In this document: positions 1 to 7,524 of the stretch, one piece after another
Layout: each line of letters opens with the position of its first letter
Position numbering within the stretch: position 1 is the first letter of the stretch
Source of the DNA: Epibacterium sp. Ofav1-8
GTDB taxonomy: Bacteria; Pseudomonadota; Alphaproteobacteria; Rhodobacterales; Rhodobacteraceae
NCBI RefSeq assembly: GCF_022348185.1
Contig: NZ_JAKRFD010000010.1
Span: 146,524-210,523, forward strand
Direction: 5' to 3'
DNA: 64,000 nt
Program-made: the position numbers and the translations under genes
Notes under the pieces: model-generated
The model's database searches: none
The model's input: only the letters and a program-made list of their open reading frames with translations
Told to the model about the DNA's origin: nothing

Positions 1-108
1 CTAAGAATCCTTCTCTGCGGCCTTCGACTACGAATGCTTCGGCCTACAAATTAGGCATAACGACCTTTTCCACGCTACACCACAGAGCAGCCGCTGGCGC
101 ATCTGCGG

Positions 109-1161
109 GGCATTGTTGCAGAACTCAAGCCTGAGGCGTGACTGCCCCTTACCCCGCTGACGTCAGGCGACACGAACGATTTCGGCGGTGCCCAGGGCGT
201 TGAAGCGGTTCATGAGGGCGATGCGGATGTGGATTTCGGCGGTCTGGCGGTCGGGGTCTCTTGCCATGATGCGCTCGCCGAAAGATTTCAGGCAGCGCAT
301 CTTGGCCTCGATCCGGCTGCGGGCGTGGTATCCCGTCCATCGTTTCCAGAAAGCCCTGCCGTAATATCGCGTTGCGCGCAGGGTTTCGTTTCGGGCGCGT
401 GCCGCTGGGCTGTCATCCTTCCATAGCCGCCCGTTCTTGCGGATCGGAATGATCGGAATGGCCTTACGGGCGAGGATAGCGGTGTGGCAGCGGCGCGTGT
501 CATAGGCGCCGTCGGCAGTCACGGTGCCGATTTGCTCGTCTTCCGGGACCTGCCCAAGAAGGTCCGGTAGCACGGGACTGTCGCCATCACGGCTGGGCGT
601 GAATTCCACGGCGCGGATGTCGGATGTGGCCGGGTCCATGGCCAAATGGACCTTGCGCCACTGGCGTCGACCCTGCACCCCATGCTTGCGGACTTGCCAT
701 TCGCCGTCGCCAAGGAACTTGATCCCGGTGCTGTCCACGAGCAGGTTCAATGGGCCAGCTGCGCGGCGATAGGGAACCTGCACGGCTAGGGTCTTTTGCC
801 TTCGGCACAGCGTCGAGAAATCCGGCACGGGCCAGTCCAGCCCCGCCAGCTTCAACAGGCTCGCCACCATCCCGGAAGTCGGGCGCAAAGGCAGCTTGAA
901 AAGGATCTTGATCGACAAGCAAAACTGGATGGCGGCATCGGAAAACACCGCTGGCCGTCCGGGCCGCCCGTCACGCGGCGCGCGCCAGCTCATGTCCTTG
1001 TCGACCCAGACGAGGAGCGACCCCCGCTCCCGCAGCGATGCGTTGTAGCTGGACCAGTTCGTCGTGCGATAGCGGGCGAGAGGTGGTTTGCTCATGCAGC
1101 CCGTCTAACCGCATGGATTCGCAAAGTGAATCCCTTAAGGCGATAGTTCTGCAACAACGCC
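109..1161 (-). mobile_element. IS5-family (IS903-group) insertion sequence, complete
   Basis: Both ends are visible. The left end starts GGCATTGTTGCAGAACT and the right end, read inward, is GGCGTTGTTGCAGAACT, a 17-bp terminal inverted repeat with one mismatch. The element is flanked by a perfect 9-bp direct repeat, CATCTGCGG, at 100-108 and 1162-1170. Length (1053 bp) and 9-bp target duplication match the IS903 group. It carries one intact transposase gene, so it may still be mobile. I cannot tell which locus it interrupted: rejoining the flanks gives no convincing reading frame. Confidence 0.93.
163..1095 (-). CDS. IS5-family DDE transposase
   Basis: The 310-aa transposase fills nearly all of the IS between its inverted repeats. 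DDE-type catalytic positions can be seen: Asp in LLVDSTGIKF, Asp in VTADGAYDTRR, and Glu in RSRIEAKMRCLKSF, the usual Y/R-x-E arrangement of IS5 transposases. The N-terminus has the IS903-like NWSSYNASLRERGSL stretch. The frame is intact and of normal family length, so the protein is probably functional. It would bind the 17-bp ends and excise/insert the element. There are no passenger genes. Confidence 0.95.
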   Translation of the reverse strand: MSKPPLARYRTTNWSSYNASLRERGSLLVWVDKDMSWRAPRDGRPGRPAVFSDAAIQFCLSIKILFKLPLRPTSGMVASLLKLAGLDWPVPDFSTLCRRQKTLAVQVPYRRAAGPLNLLVDSTGIKFLGDGEWQVRKHGVQGRRQWRKVHLAMDPATSDIRAVEFTPSRDGDSPVLPDLLGQVPEDEQIGTVTADGAYDTRRCHTAILARKAIPIIPIRKNGRLWKDDSPAARARNETLRATRYYGRAFWKRWTGYHARSRIEAKMRCLKSFGERIMARDPDRQTAEIHIRIALMNRFNALGTAEIVRVA

Positions 1162-1378
1162 CATCTGCGGCGAAGGTCAGCTCTTCCTTGGCACCTGCGG
1201 CATGGATCGCTCGCTATGTCGTCAGATCCGCCGACTTTGCAGCGGCAGTTATCTGCGCATTCCAGCCTTCCCCCATGCCCCCTTGACGCTAACCTCACCG
1301 GCATGCCAGTGAATATGCATCATCACTGATTGCGCCCACGGGAGACCGTCGGGCGCTTTTGCGTTCCGGGGGTATGGT
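1162..1378. other. Gene-free stretch right of the IS
   Basis: It holds the right target duplication and the hairpin at 1332-1360. A minus-strand reading frame with several Cys residues (1171-1304) ends shortly after the rejoined IS site and resembles nothing I know. I see no supported gene. Confidence 0.5.
1332..1360 (+). terminator. Rho-independent terminator-like hairpin before the phage HNH gene
   Basis: GCGCCC-ACGG, loop GAGA, CCGT-c-GGGCGC, then TTTT forms a GC-rich stem with one bulge and a short T-tract on the plus strand. It lies between the IS and the HNH gene and probably ended a phage transcript now lost upstream. Confidence 0.55.
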
Positions 1379-1741
1379 ATGACGGCACGGAGCGATTATC
1401 ACCATTTGTACAACCTGTCTGCGTGGCGACGTCGGTTGCGGCCTCAGCATCTGGCGCGGGAGCCGCTGTGCCGGGCGTGTCTGCGGCGGGGTATCGTCAA
1501 CGATGGTTCGCTGACGGCGTCCGGCACGCGACAGGGTAACCCAAAGCGCTGCCGCCTGGTGGTGGATCATGTGATCCCGCATCGGGGCGATCCGGCGCTG
1601 TTTCTGGATCCAGGCAATCTGCAGACGCTGTGCCCGGATGATCATGATCAGAACAAACAACGGCTGGAGGCGCGCGGGTACTCGGAAGAGCGCGGCGCGG
1701 ATGGCTGGCCGGTGGATCCACAGCACCCCGCCAACCGCTGA
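1379..1741 (+). CDS. Phage HNH endonuclease
   Basis: 120 aa with a standard phage HNH domain: CRACLRRG (first Cys pair), VVDHVIPHRGD (HNH His), FLDPGNLQTLCPDDHDQNK (Asn and the second metal/His part). Such small HNH proteins sit immediately upstream of terminase genes in many dsDNA phages, where they assist cos cleavage and packaging. Here the gene is followed after about 130 bp by a P27-type small terminase, in canonical order. It belongs to a prophage remnant; the gene itself looks intact. Confidence 0.85.
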   Translation: MTARSDYHHLYNLSAWRRRLRPQHLAREPLCRACLRRGIVNDGSLTASGTRQGNPKRCRLVVDHVIPHRGDPALFLDPGNLQTLCPDDHDQNKQRLEARGYSEERGADGWPVDPQHPANR

Positions 1742-1875
1742 CGCAGCGGGGCGAATGCCCCGGGGGGAGGGTTCGAAGGAATTCCGGATGTGGTGGCAAC
1801 CGGAGGGGGAGCCTTTGTCTGCGCAAAGTGGAAATTGAATAGAAAAAGCCACATGAACAAGGAGTTGATCGGGAT

Positions 1876-2355
1876 ATGCGAGGGCGCAGACCGGCAGAGG
1901 AAAAAGTTGTGGCCCTCGCGGAAGAGGGCGCACCGCTTCACAATCTGGAAGAACGGGCGCGGCTGCGCCTGGAGGAGATCCGGCCCGAGGGGCTGACCGG
2001 CGAGCTGCGCTGGACCTTTGACCGGCTGGCGCTGCCGCTGTGTCATCCGACCGTGGATCGGTTGAAGCCCAGCAATGTGATGATGTTCAAACAGCTCTGC
2101 AAAGCGGTGCTGCGGTTTGAACGTCTGGAGCTGGAACTGGAAGAGACCGGCGAGACCTATGAGAGTGAGACGCGCAACGGGGTGCAGATCAAGGCGCGGC
2201 CCGAGGTGGCGCAGCTCAATGAGACCTTCCGCCAGATCCGCGGGCTGGCCAATGACTTTGGCATGACGCCGGCGGCGGAGCGGGGCCTGTCGGGGGCAGG
2301 GCAGATGGGGTTCAGCTTTCCGGATCCCAACGGGCCCGAGAGCTATCTGACGTGA
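1876..2355 (+). CDS. Phage terminase small subunit (P27 family)
   Basis: 159 aa, starting MRGRRPAEEKVVAL, typical of P27-family small terminases (a basic start followed by a helical DNA-binding domain). The middle contains the characteristic region with a Tyr-Glu-Ser-Glu-Thr element and IKARPEVAQLNE, and the C-terminus has RGLANDFGMTPAAERGL, a well-conserved ending. It would recognise phage DNA for packaging. Its stop overlaps the start of the next frame by 4 bp, as usual for terS-terL. It is intact, but its partner is broken. Confidence 0.82.
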   Translation: MRGRRPAEEKVVALAEEGAPLHNLEERARLRLEEIRPEGLTGELRWTFDRLALPLCHPTVDRLKPSNVMMFKQLCKAVLRFERLELELEETGETYESETRNGVQIKARPEVAQLNETFRQIRGLANDFGMTPAAERGLSGAGQMGFSFPDPNGPESYLT

Positions 2356-2490
2356 GCGCATCCCCGGACCGGGTCTCGGCCAGCGAGGATCCGGTGACAG
2401 CCTGGGCACAAGCGGTGCAGGCCGGCGAGGTTGTGGCCGGGCCTTATGTGCGGGCGGCGGATCGGCATCTGCACGATCTGGCGGCGGTCC
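2352..2490 (+). pseudogene. Phage terminase large subunit, N-terminal fragment
   Basis: Starts with ATG overlapping the terS stop. The first ~45 codons read DPVTAWAQAVQAGEVV then GPYVRAADRHLHDL, the conserved N-terminus of phage large terminases. Homology then stops and the reading enters the dispersed repeat at 2501-2577. No ATPase (Walker) or nuclease domain follows. Everything from here to the phage lysis genes at 15.93 kb is non-phage DNA, so packaging is dead. Confidence 0.72.
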
Positions 2491-2500
2491 CACGCTGCAC

Positions 2501-2577
2501 GAGCAATGGAAAGAGCAGACCTTCGCCGCAGGTGCAGCCTCCGACCACCATGGAACGGCTAGGAGCGGACCTTCCGG
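2501..2577 (+). repeat. Dispersed ~77-bp repeat, copy A (inverted partner at 15851-15927)
   Basis: Begins gagcaatggaaagagcagac and ends near gagcggaccttccgg. It matches the reverse complement of 15851-15927 along its length (shared core gagcagaccttcgc, then gcagcc, gaacgg, gagcggac, ttccgg, with scattered mismatches). It starts directly after the break in terL. A related core (gagagcggaccttcgaacgg) recurs near 7278-7297. Confidence 0.7.
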
Positions 2578-2809
2578 ACGTTCGCTGCAACTGCACCCTG
2601 TCCGTTCAGATCCGGGCTGGAATGGATTCAATGGGCGCAAAGAGGTCTGACGGCAGCGCAACATGGCAATCGCAGGGTCAGCGGCGAAGCAGTCACTCAT
2701 GCACTGCGAGCGGTTCGTCTCCACATCCACGCCCCAAAATGCGAAATCAGGAGTCTGCGGCAACTCCCACAACTAGCTGATTAGGAGCTGGCTGCGGGGC
2801 AAAACGATC
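2578..2809. other. Intergenic sequence between repeat A and the DUF262-like fragment
   Basis: No supported gene. Long minus-strand frames here read through the repeat and look like translated intergenic repeat rather than protein. Confidence 0.5.
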
Positions 2810-3256
2810 GTGTCCACTGTCTTCCCCCGCGCCTGGTGCCAGAAGAACGGCATGGCGCGGGAGAGGTATGACACCATCAACAACAAGACACCGATCAGTT
2901 CCAAGACGAACCAGATCGTGGGCGGTGACGCACCGTCTTTATATCTCGCACGTCTGCCGAAGAAGGGCGCGACATCAGACACCGCAATTGATACACACCT
3001 TGAGAGCCACCTGATCGGCCCGCAGCTACTGCGGTCGCATGACTTCTACGGCTTAGTCGGACGGCGTCAGAAGGCTATGCTCGGTATGATCGCGGCCGCA
3101 ACAGGCAAGGCAATTTATCGGGGGACAGCGACGGACGATCCTGTCGAGAACATTATCGAGGACGAGGGCGAGGGACTTGAGGCGGCCGAGAAGGCCGGAC
3201 GCACTCCAGTGCGGATTTCGCCCGGTCTGCGTACTGCCTGGCTTCTACCCCTCTAA
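2810..3256 (+). pseudogene. C-terminal fragment of a DUF262/DUF1524 (GmrSD-like) HNH protein
   Basis: The reading VFPRAWCQKNGMARERYDTI, followed by NNKTPISSKTNQIVGGDAPS and YLARL, matches the C-terminal HNH part of DUF262-family proteins, where the motif is normally HHIFP-x-x-W/Y. Here the two His are replaced by Ser-Thr, and everything N-terminal (the DUF262 nucleotide-hydrolysing domain) is absent. The later HLIGPQLLRSHDFYGLVGRR is the usual helical tail. Intact relatives include modification-dependent (type IV) restriction systems such as GmrSD. This copy is a relic without catalytic residues. Confidence 0.55.
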
Positions 3257-3390
3257 TCTTGCACGTAGTTTTACCAAGATTGCCACCATTCATCCACCGC
3301 GCAGCGCCGCGCTCAGCCCGAACGGCGGCTTCTAGGGACGAGGCGTCAAGACGTGACCGACGGTTAAGGGCCGCCTGTCACCTTCGCCCT

Positions 3391-4278
3391 TCACCTCAAT
3401 ATCCTCTCCAGGAGGCCTGCGGCATGCCTGAGCGCTCTGTCCTTGGTCCTCCGCTGGTGCCAGGCGAGATGCAGCGGGAAGCCGGGAACCGGGATCGGGG
3501 GCGGCAGGGCGATCAGGTCCGGCGCGGCGGGCAGTACGCGCGAGGGTAGCATGGCGATCATGTCCGAGCCGCGCAGAAGGTCGGGCACCATGCCGAAGCT
3601 CGGCACCACCAGCCCGACCCGGCGGCTGAGGCTGAAGCGCGCGAGTTCCGCGTCGAGCGGACTGCGCGCTTCGCTTCGGCCCGATACGAGGATATGTGGC
3701 CATGCCAGCCAGGCATCGAGGTCGAAGCCTGTGATCGCCGGATGGCCGGGACGCAGGGCGATGACGTAGCTCTCTGCCAGCAATTCCTCGCGGTGGATGT
3801 CGCCGTCCTCGCCGGGGAAAACCGAGATGGCGATGTCGGTCGTGCCGTCCACCAACGCGGCCTTCGCGGCCTCAGCCCCGTGCCAGGGCTGGATCACGAG
3901 GTCGACGCCCGGCGCGCTCTCCGCAAGGGCGCGCTGCAGGGGGCCGGTTACAAACAGCGCCGGGTAATCGGCCATGGCGATGCGCAGGGTCTGGCGCAGC
4001 TCGGCCAGCGGCACCTCGGGTGGGTCGACCAGATCTCCCACCCCGGCCAGCAGCGATTTTAGCGGCGCGCGCAGGGCCTCCGCCCTTGCCGTCAGCCGCA
4101 TGGTGCCGCGCCCGCGTTCCAGAAGTTCGTCGCGGAACAGATGCCGGCAGCGTTGCAATGCGGCCGAGGCGGCAGGTTGCGACAGGCCCAGCCGGTCGGC
4201 GGCACGGCTGACATGCGCCTCGTCCAGCAGTGCGTCGAGGATCACCAGGAGGTTAAGGTCAAGCGAGCGTAAATTCAT
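3391..4278 (-). CDS. LysR-family transcriptional regulator
   Basis: 295 aa. The N-terminal winged HTH is clear: MNLRSLDLNLLVILDALLDE, then HVSRAADRLGLSQPAASAAL, then a typical type-2 periplasmic-binding effector domain (about residues 90-290). The ATG at 4278 is chosen because homology starts at MNLRSLDLN; the longer open frame upstream has no family resemblance. Divergently transcribed from the NAD(P)H oxidoreductase at 4367 with an 88-bp shared promoter containing a perfect palindrome (4286-4302), so it probably controls that operon and itself. The inducer is unknown. Confidence 0.9.
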   Translation of the reverse strand: MNLRSLDLNLLVILDALLDEAHVSRAADRLGLSQPAASAALQRCRHLFRDELLERGRGTMRLTARAEALRAPLKSLLAGVGDLVDPPEVPLAELRQTLRIAMADYPALFVTGPLQRALAESAPGVDLVIQPWHGAEAAKAALVDGTTDIAISVFPGEDGDIHREELLAESYVIALRPGHPAITGFDLDAWLAWPHILVSGRSEARSPLDAELARFSLSRRVGLVVPSFGMVPDLLRGSDMIAMLPSRVLPAAPDLIALPPPIPVPGFPLHLAWHQRRTKDRALRHAAGLLERILR

Positions 4279-4285
4279 ACGAGTG

Positions 4286-4302
4286 ATAATAGAACATATT
4301 AT
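4286..4302. promoter_or_regulatory. Palindrome in the LysR / oxidoreductase divergent promoter
   Basis: ATAATA-gaaca-TATTAT, a perfect 6-5-6 inverted repeat in an AT-rich patch only 8 bp upstream of the LysR start codon. Position and symmetry suit a LysR operator and/or overlapping promoter. Confidence 0.5.
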
Positions 4303-4366
4303 TAATCGATTGGAGTGATTTCTTGTGCTCCGGCATCTTCCTCTCATCCCAACCATGGAGATGACG

Positions 4367-4933
4367 ATGACCAAGACCCTGATCCTAATGTTCCACCCCG
4401 ATCTGAGCCGATCGAAGGCCAATGCCGCAATGGCCCGCGCCGCCGCCGCCCTGCCAGGGGTGGAGGTGGTCGACATGACCGCCGCCTGCCCGGATGGTCT
4501 CGACCTCTTCCGAGATGGCGAACGTGAGGCGGCACGGCTGCTGGGGGCTGATCGGCTCGTACTGCAGTTTCCGGTGCAGTGGTATTCGACCCCGCCGCTG
4601 CTGAAGGCCTGGCAGGACGCCGTTCTGACGCGGATGTTCTACATCGCCTACGAGGCTGAGGGTCGCCGGCTGGAAGGCACTCCGCTGCTGATCGCGGCCA
4701 CCGCCGGCAACACGCCCGAGGCCTACACGGCGGGCGGGCGCAACCTGTTCCCGATGGCGGATCTCATGGCGCCGCTGCGCGCCACAGCGCATCGCTGCGG
4801 GCTGGAATGGGCCGACCCCTTCGTCCTCTACCGGGCGGACAAGCTCTCGCCCGACCAGATCGAGGCCGCCGCCGCGGACTATGCCGTGCATCTGGCCCGC
4901 TGGATCGCCACGCCTCTCGAACGGGCGGCCTGA
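4367..4933 (+). CDS. NAD(P)H-dependent flavin oxidoreductase (flavodoxin-2 / KefF-MdaB type)
   Basis: 188 aa with a flavodoxin-like fold: MTKTLILMFHPDLSRSKANA (phosphate-binding loop after strand 1), VLQFPVQWYSTPPLLKAWQD (the conserved FMN/FAD-contacting P-x-x-W-Y-S-x-P segment), and LLIAATAGNTPEAYTAGGRN. The family reduces quinones and other electrophiles. The start at 4367 is preferred over ATGs at 4355 and 4361 because GGAG (4357-4360) is well placed before it. First gene of a plus-strand operon with the DUF6220 gene and carotenoid oxygenase, divergent from a LysR regulator. Confidence 0.85.
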   Translation: MTKTLILMFHPDLSRSKANAAMARAAAALPGVEVVDMTAACPDGLDLFRDGEREAARLLGADRLVLQFPVQWYSTPPLLKAWQDAVLTRMFYIAYEAEGRRLEGTPLLIAATAGNTPEAYTAGGRNLFPMADLMAPLRATAHRCGLEWADPFVLYRADKLSPDQIEAAAADYAVHLARWIATPLERAA

Positions 4934-4949
4934 ACCATGGAGACGACGC

Positions 4950-5355
4950 ATGACACTCTTTCACCGATCTTGGCGCCGGCACGCCCCTGTGGTTCAGCCT
5001 TGCGGCCCGTGCCCTCCCCGTCGGCATTCTCGCCCAGTTCCTCAGCGCCGGAGCCGCGCTTTTCCGCGACGGCGGGCTGTGGGGGCTGCACGCGGCGCTT
5101 GGCGGGGCTTTGTCCTTTCCGGCCCTTGCCCTTGACGGAGGGTCGCTGTTCCTCCGCCGACTGAACGGCTTCGGTTGGTGGGGCGGGCTGACCTTCGCTC
5201 TCTACCTGACGCAGATCGCCCTCGCTGCCGGAGCGAACCCGCTGCCGCTTTCCCTCCACCCGTTCAACGGCGCGCTGCTGCTGACCGCCAGCCTGATCCT
5301 GCTGGCCAAGGTCGAACGCCGCCGCGCCCAGCCCATTCCTACGGAGATCCTGTGA
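4950..5355 (+). pseudogene. DUF6220-like small membrane protein, frameshifted near its start
   Basis: The ATG at 4950 has a good Shine-Dalgarno (GGAGA, 4939-4943) but soon leaves the conserved frame. From about 4960 the frame one base over reads FTDLGAGTPLWFSLAARALP and on to HPFNGALLLTASLILLAKVE, a four-helix DUF6220-type protein. Removing one T from the TTT at 4959-4961 gives MTLFTDLGAG and a complete ~134-aa gene. Without that, only a shortened protein from TTG at 5110 lacking the first helix is possible. The 3' end overlaps the carotenoid oxygenase start (ATGA). Either a recent mutation or a sequencing error. Confidence 0.65.
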
Positions 5356-6815
5356 TGAACCCCACCCGCCGCGATATCCTGCGCATGGGCAGCGGCCTTG
5401 CCGCCAGCGCTGTTGCCACATCCATCACCACCTTCGAGGCGCTGGCCAAGGGCGATACCGCCGCCGGTACACCCAGCTTTCTCTCCGGCCATTTCCGTCC
5501 AGTGACGGAGGAGACCACGGCCCTGACCTTGCCGGTCCGGGGCGCGATCCCGACCGCACTTTCAGGCCGCTACTTCCGCAACGGCCACAACCCGAAGGAA
5601 GGCATGAACCCCGGCGCCTGGTTCTATGGCTCGGGCATGATCCACGGGCTGCGCCTGAAGGGCGGGCGGGCTGAGTGGTATCGCAACCGCTGGGTCAAGA
5701 CACCCGCGCTGACCGAGGGTCGGGCACTGTTCACGGAACATGGCAGCATCGACCTGACCGCCAGCGCCGCTGGGACCAGCGTCATCGCCCATGCCGGGCG
5801 CATCCTCGCCCTCCAGGAGGTGAACCTTACCTTCGAGGTTACGCCAGAGCTGGAGACCCTCGGCGCCTACGACTTCGACGGTGCGCTGAAGACGATGATG
5901 ACCGCGCACCCCAAGATCTGCCCCCGCACTGGCGAGTTGCTGTTCTTCGGCAACTCGCCCCTTGCTCCGCACCTGACCTACCACGTCGCGGATGCGCAGG
6001 GGCGACTGGTCCACAGTGAGGTGCTGGACGGCCCCGGCGGTTCGATTATCCACGACTTCGCCATCACCGAGAACTATGTGGTCTGGTTCGACCCTTCGGT
6101 CGCGCTCGACCTCGGCTCGGGTCTGCCCTTCCCCTACACGTGGCAAGACGGCTACCTCGCCCGCATCGGGGTGATGCCGCGTGATCGCAGCAAGGGCGGG
6201 GTCCTCTGGATTGAGGTCGCCCCTTATTATGCCTTGCATTTCGCCAATGCCTGGGAGAATGCCGAGGGTCGGATCGTCGTGGAGGGTCCGTATTTCAACC
6301 GCAGCGCCTGGGACAGGGCGGCCGATTTCATCAATGGCACCGCTCCCCATGGCGCCCCGCCCGCCGACGGCTGCGTGCGTGGCCAGTGGCACATCGACCC
6401 GACAGCAGGCACGGCGAAAATTGCGCTGCTCGATGATCTGACGGTCGAGTTCCCGACCATCAATCTGTCCTTTACGGGTCGGGAAAGTCGCTACGCCTAT
6501 GCCTGCTTCTTCCCCGGCGCGGGGCTGCGTGGGTGCGGCGTAGCCAAATACGACTTGCGGAGCGGCGCGCGGCAGTTGCTGCCCTTGCCCGAAGGCGTGA
6601 TGGCGGGCGAGCCCTGCTTTGTCCCAGACCCGAAAGGCACGGCCGAGGATCACGGCTGGTTGCTGACCTATGTCACCGACCTGCGCAGAGACGAGGCCGA
6701 GCTCTGGATCCTCGACGCAACCCGCATCGAGGCGGGCCCCGTCGCAGCCATCGAACTGCCGGTCTGGGTCCCCGCCGGCGTCCACGGCAGCTGGATCGAC
6801 GATCTGGCTATCTGA
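5355..6815 (+). CDS. Carotenoid oxygenase (retinal pigment epithelial membrane protein family), Tat-exported
   Basis: 486 aa. The start has a twin-arginine signal, RRDILRMGSGLAASAVA, so the protein is predicted to be exported folded. The four iron-binding His of carotenoid cleavage oxygenases are present: H185 (TAHPK), H233 (IIHDF), H295 (ALHFANAWE) and H477 (GVHGSW). GRYFRNGHNP is the usual N-terminal blade motif. It would cleave a double bond in a carotenoid or related polyene with O2 via non-haem Fe(II). Translationally coupled (ATGA) to the DUF6220 frame and in one operon with the flavin oxidoreductase. Substrate not predictable. Confidence 0.9.
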   Translation: MNPTRRDILRMGSGLAASAVATSITTFEALAKGDTAAGTPSFLSGHFRPVTEETTALTLPVRGAIPTALSGRYFRNGHNPKEGMNPGAWFYGSGMIHGLRLKGGRAEWYRNRWVKTPALTEGRALFTEHGSIDLTASAAGTSVIAHAGRILALQEVNLTFEVTPELETLGAYDFDGALKTMMTAHPKICPRTGELLFFGNSPLAPHLTYHVADAQGRLVHSEVLDGPGGSIIHDFAITENYVVWFDPSVALDLGSGLPFPYTWQDGYLARIGVMPRDRSKGGVLWIEVAPYYALHFANAWENAEGRIVVEGPYFNRSAWDRAADFINGTAPHGAPPADGCVRGQWHIDPTAGTAKIALLDDLTVEFPTINLSFTGRESRYAYACFFPGAGLRGCGVAKYDLRSGARQLLPLPEGVMAGEPCFVPDPKGTAEDHGWLLTYVTDLRRDEAELWILDATRIEAGPVAAIELPVWVPAGVHGSWIDDLAI

Positions 6816-7002
6816 TGCCCAGACTAGCTCCGCGCCCCTGAAAATCCGGTGGCGTGGAGCTATCATCTCGCAGGCTTAATCCGTCAGATGCCATTGCGTT
6901 CTAGTGGAAATGCAATGGTCCTAGCTGTGAAGTCTCGGAAGGTTGTTCACCCGCTGCGGGGGTAGGGTGCAATCGCCAAACTCCAGCCCGGGACCTGCAA
7001 GG

Positions 7003-7140
7003 ATGCACAACCCGCATCAGAATGCCCGACTCACTGTCTATGGTCGAGAACAGATCGTGGCCCGCGTCGCCTCCGGCCAAAACGCAGCCGAGGTGGCGCA
7101 CCTGCATTCGCCGCGGCTGGCACGAATGACTGGAGAGGGC
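7003..7140 (+). pseudogene. IS481-family transposase, N-terminal relic
   Basis: From ATG 7003 the frame reads MHNPHQNARLTVYGREQIVA, followed by RVASGQNAAEVA, the start of an IS481-type integrase (helix-turn-helix, normally continuing to a VSRRTV-like helix). The recognition helix is missing; the reading jumps to RMTGEGSEL, which resembles the R-x-x-AEG-x-x-GL that follows it. The catalytic core is absent. The leader sequence before the ATG is also IS-like, but I cannot fix the ends. Confidence 0.55.
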
Positions 7141-7217
7141 TCAGAGCTGCCTTCGGCGGTGCGGCAGCAGGGTCGCAGCGTTTCCGCACCAGTTCCCAGA
7201 CGCTAGATGACGGCAGC

Positions 7218-7249
7218 CAGCCCGAATACGACACTCATGCAAGGTGCAG
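7218..7249 (-). repeat. Dispersed repeat family 2, copy 1
   Basis: Read on the minus strand it gives ctgcaccttgcatgagtgtc, continuing gtattcgggctg, nearly identical to 14717-14748 and, in its second half, to 11780-11798. No coding sense. Confidence 0.6.
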
Positions 7250-7524
7250 CGATACCTTTGCTGCAAGCGCGAACGATCTCCTGAGAGCGGACCTTCGAAC
7301 GGCTCCGATGACCAGGGCGATGCCGCGCTCAGCTCAGAGGTCAGCAAAGCGCAGTTAGTGACCTTTGCAAAGTCGTGGTTCTTACCAGCAGGGCGGAGGC
7401 TCCACGCTGCACACGCACTAGGGAAAGCCGCCGTTCGCCGCGCCTGCAGCCCTCAATTACCGTCCGTCGTCAGCAGTGCGGGACAAATCTGACTTCTGCT
7501 GCGCCCCCACCAATGTTTGCTTCA

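Larger units (their letters stand above)
6816..7524. other. Gene-free stretch with IS481 relic and dispersed repeats
   Basis: About 700 bp between the carotenoid oxygenase and KAP genes. It holds the IS481-type relic (7003-7140), a dispersed repeat (7218-7249, minus) and a further degenerate stretch near 7278-7297 and 7420-7445. I see no intact gene. Confidence 0.6.

Noticed and set aside
1648..2772. 374-codon minus-strand frame across the terminase region
   Set aside because: It runs antisense to the clear terminase small subunit and through the dispersed repeat; its sequence is Pro/Arg-rich shadow without domains.
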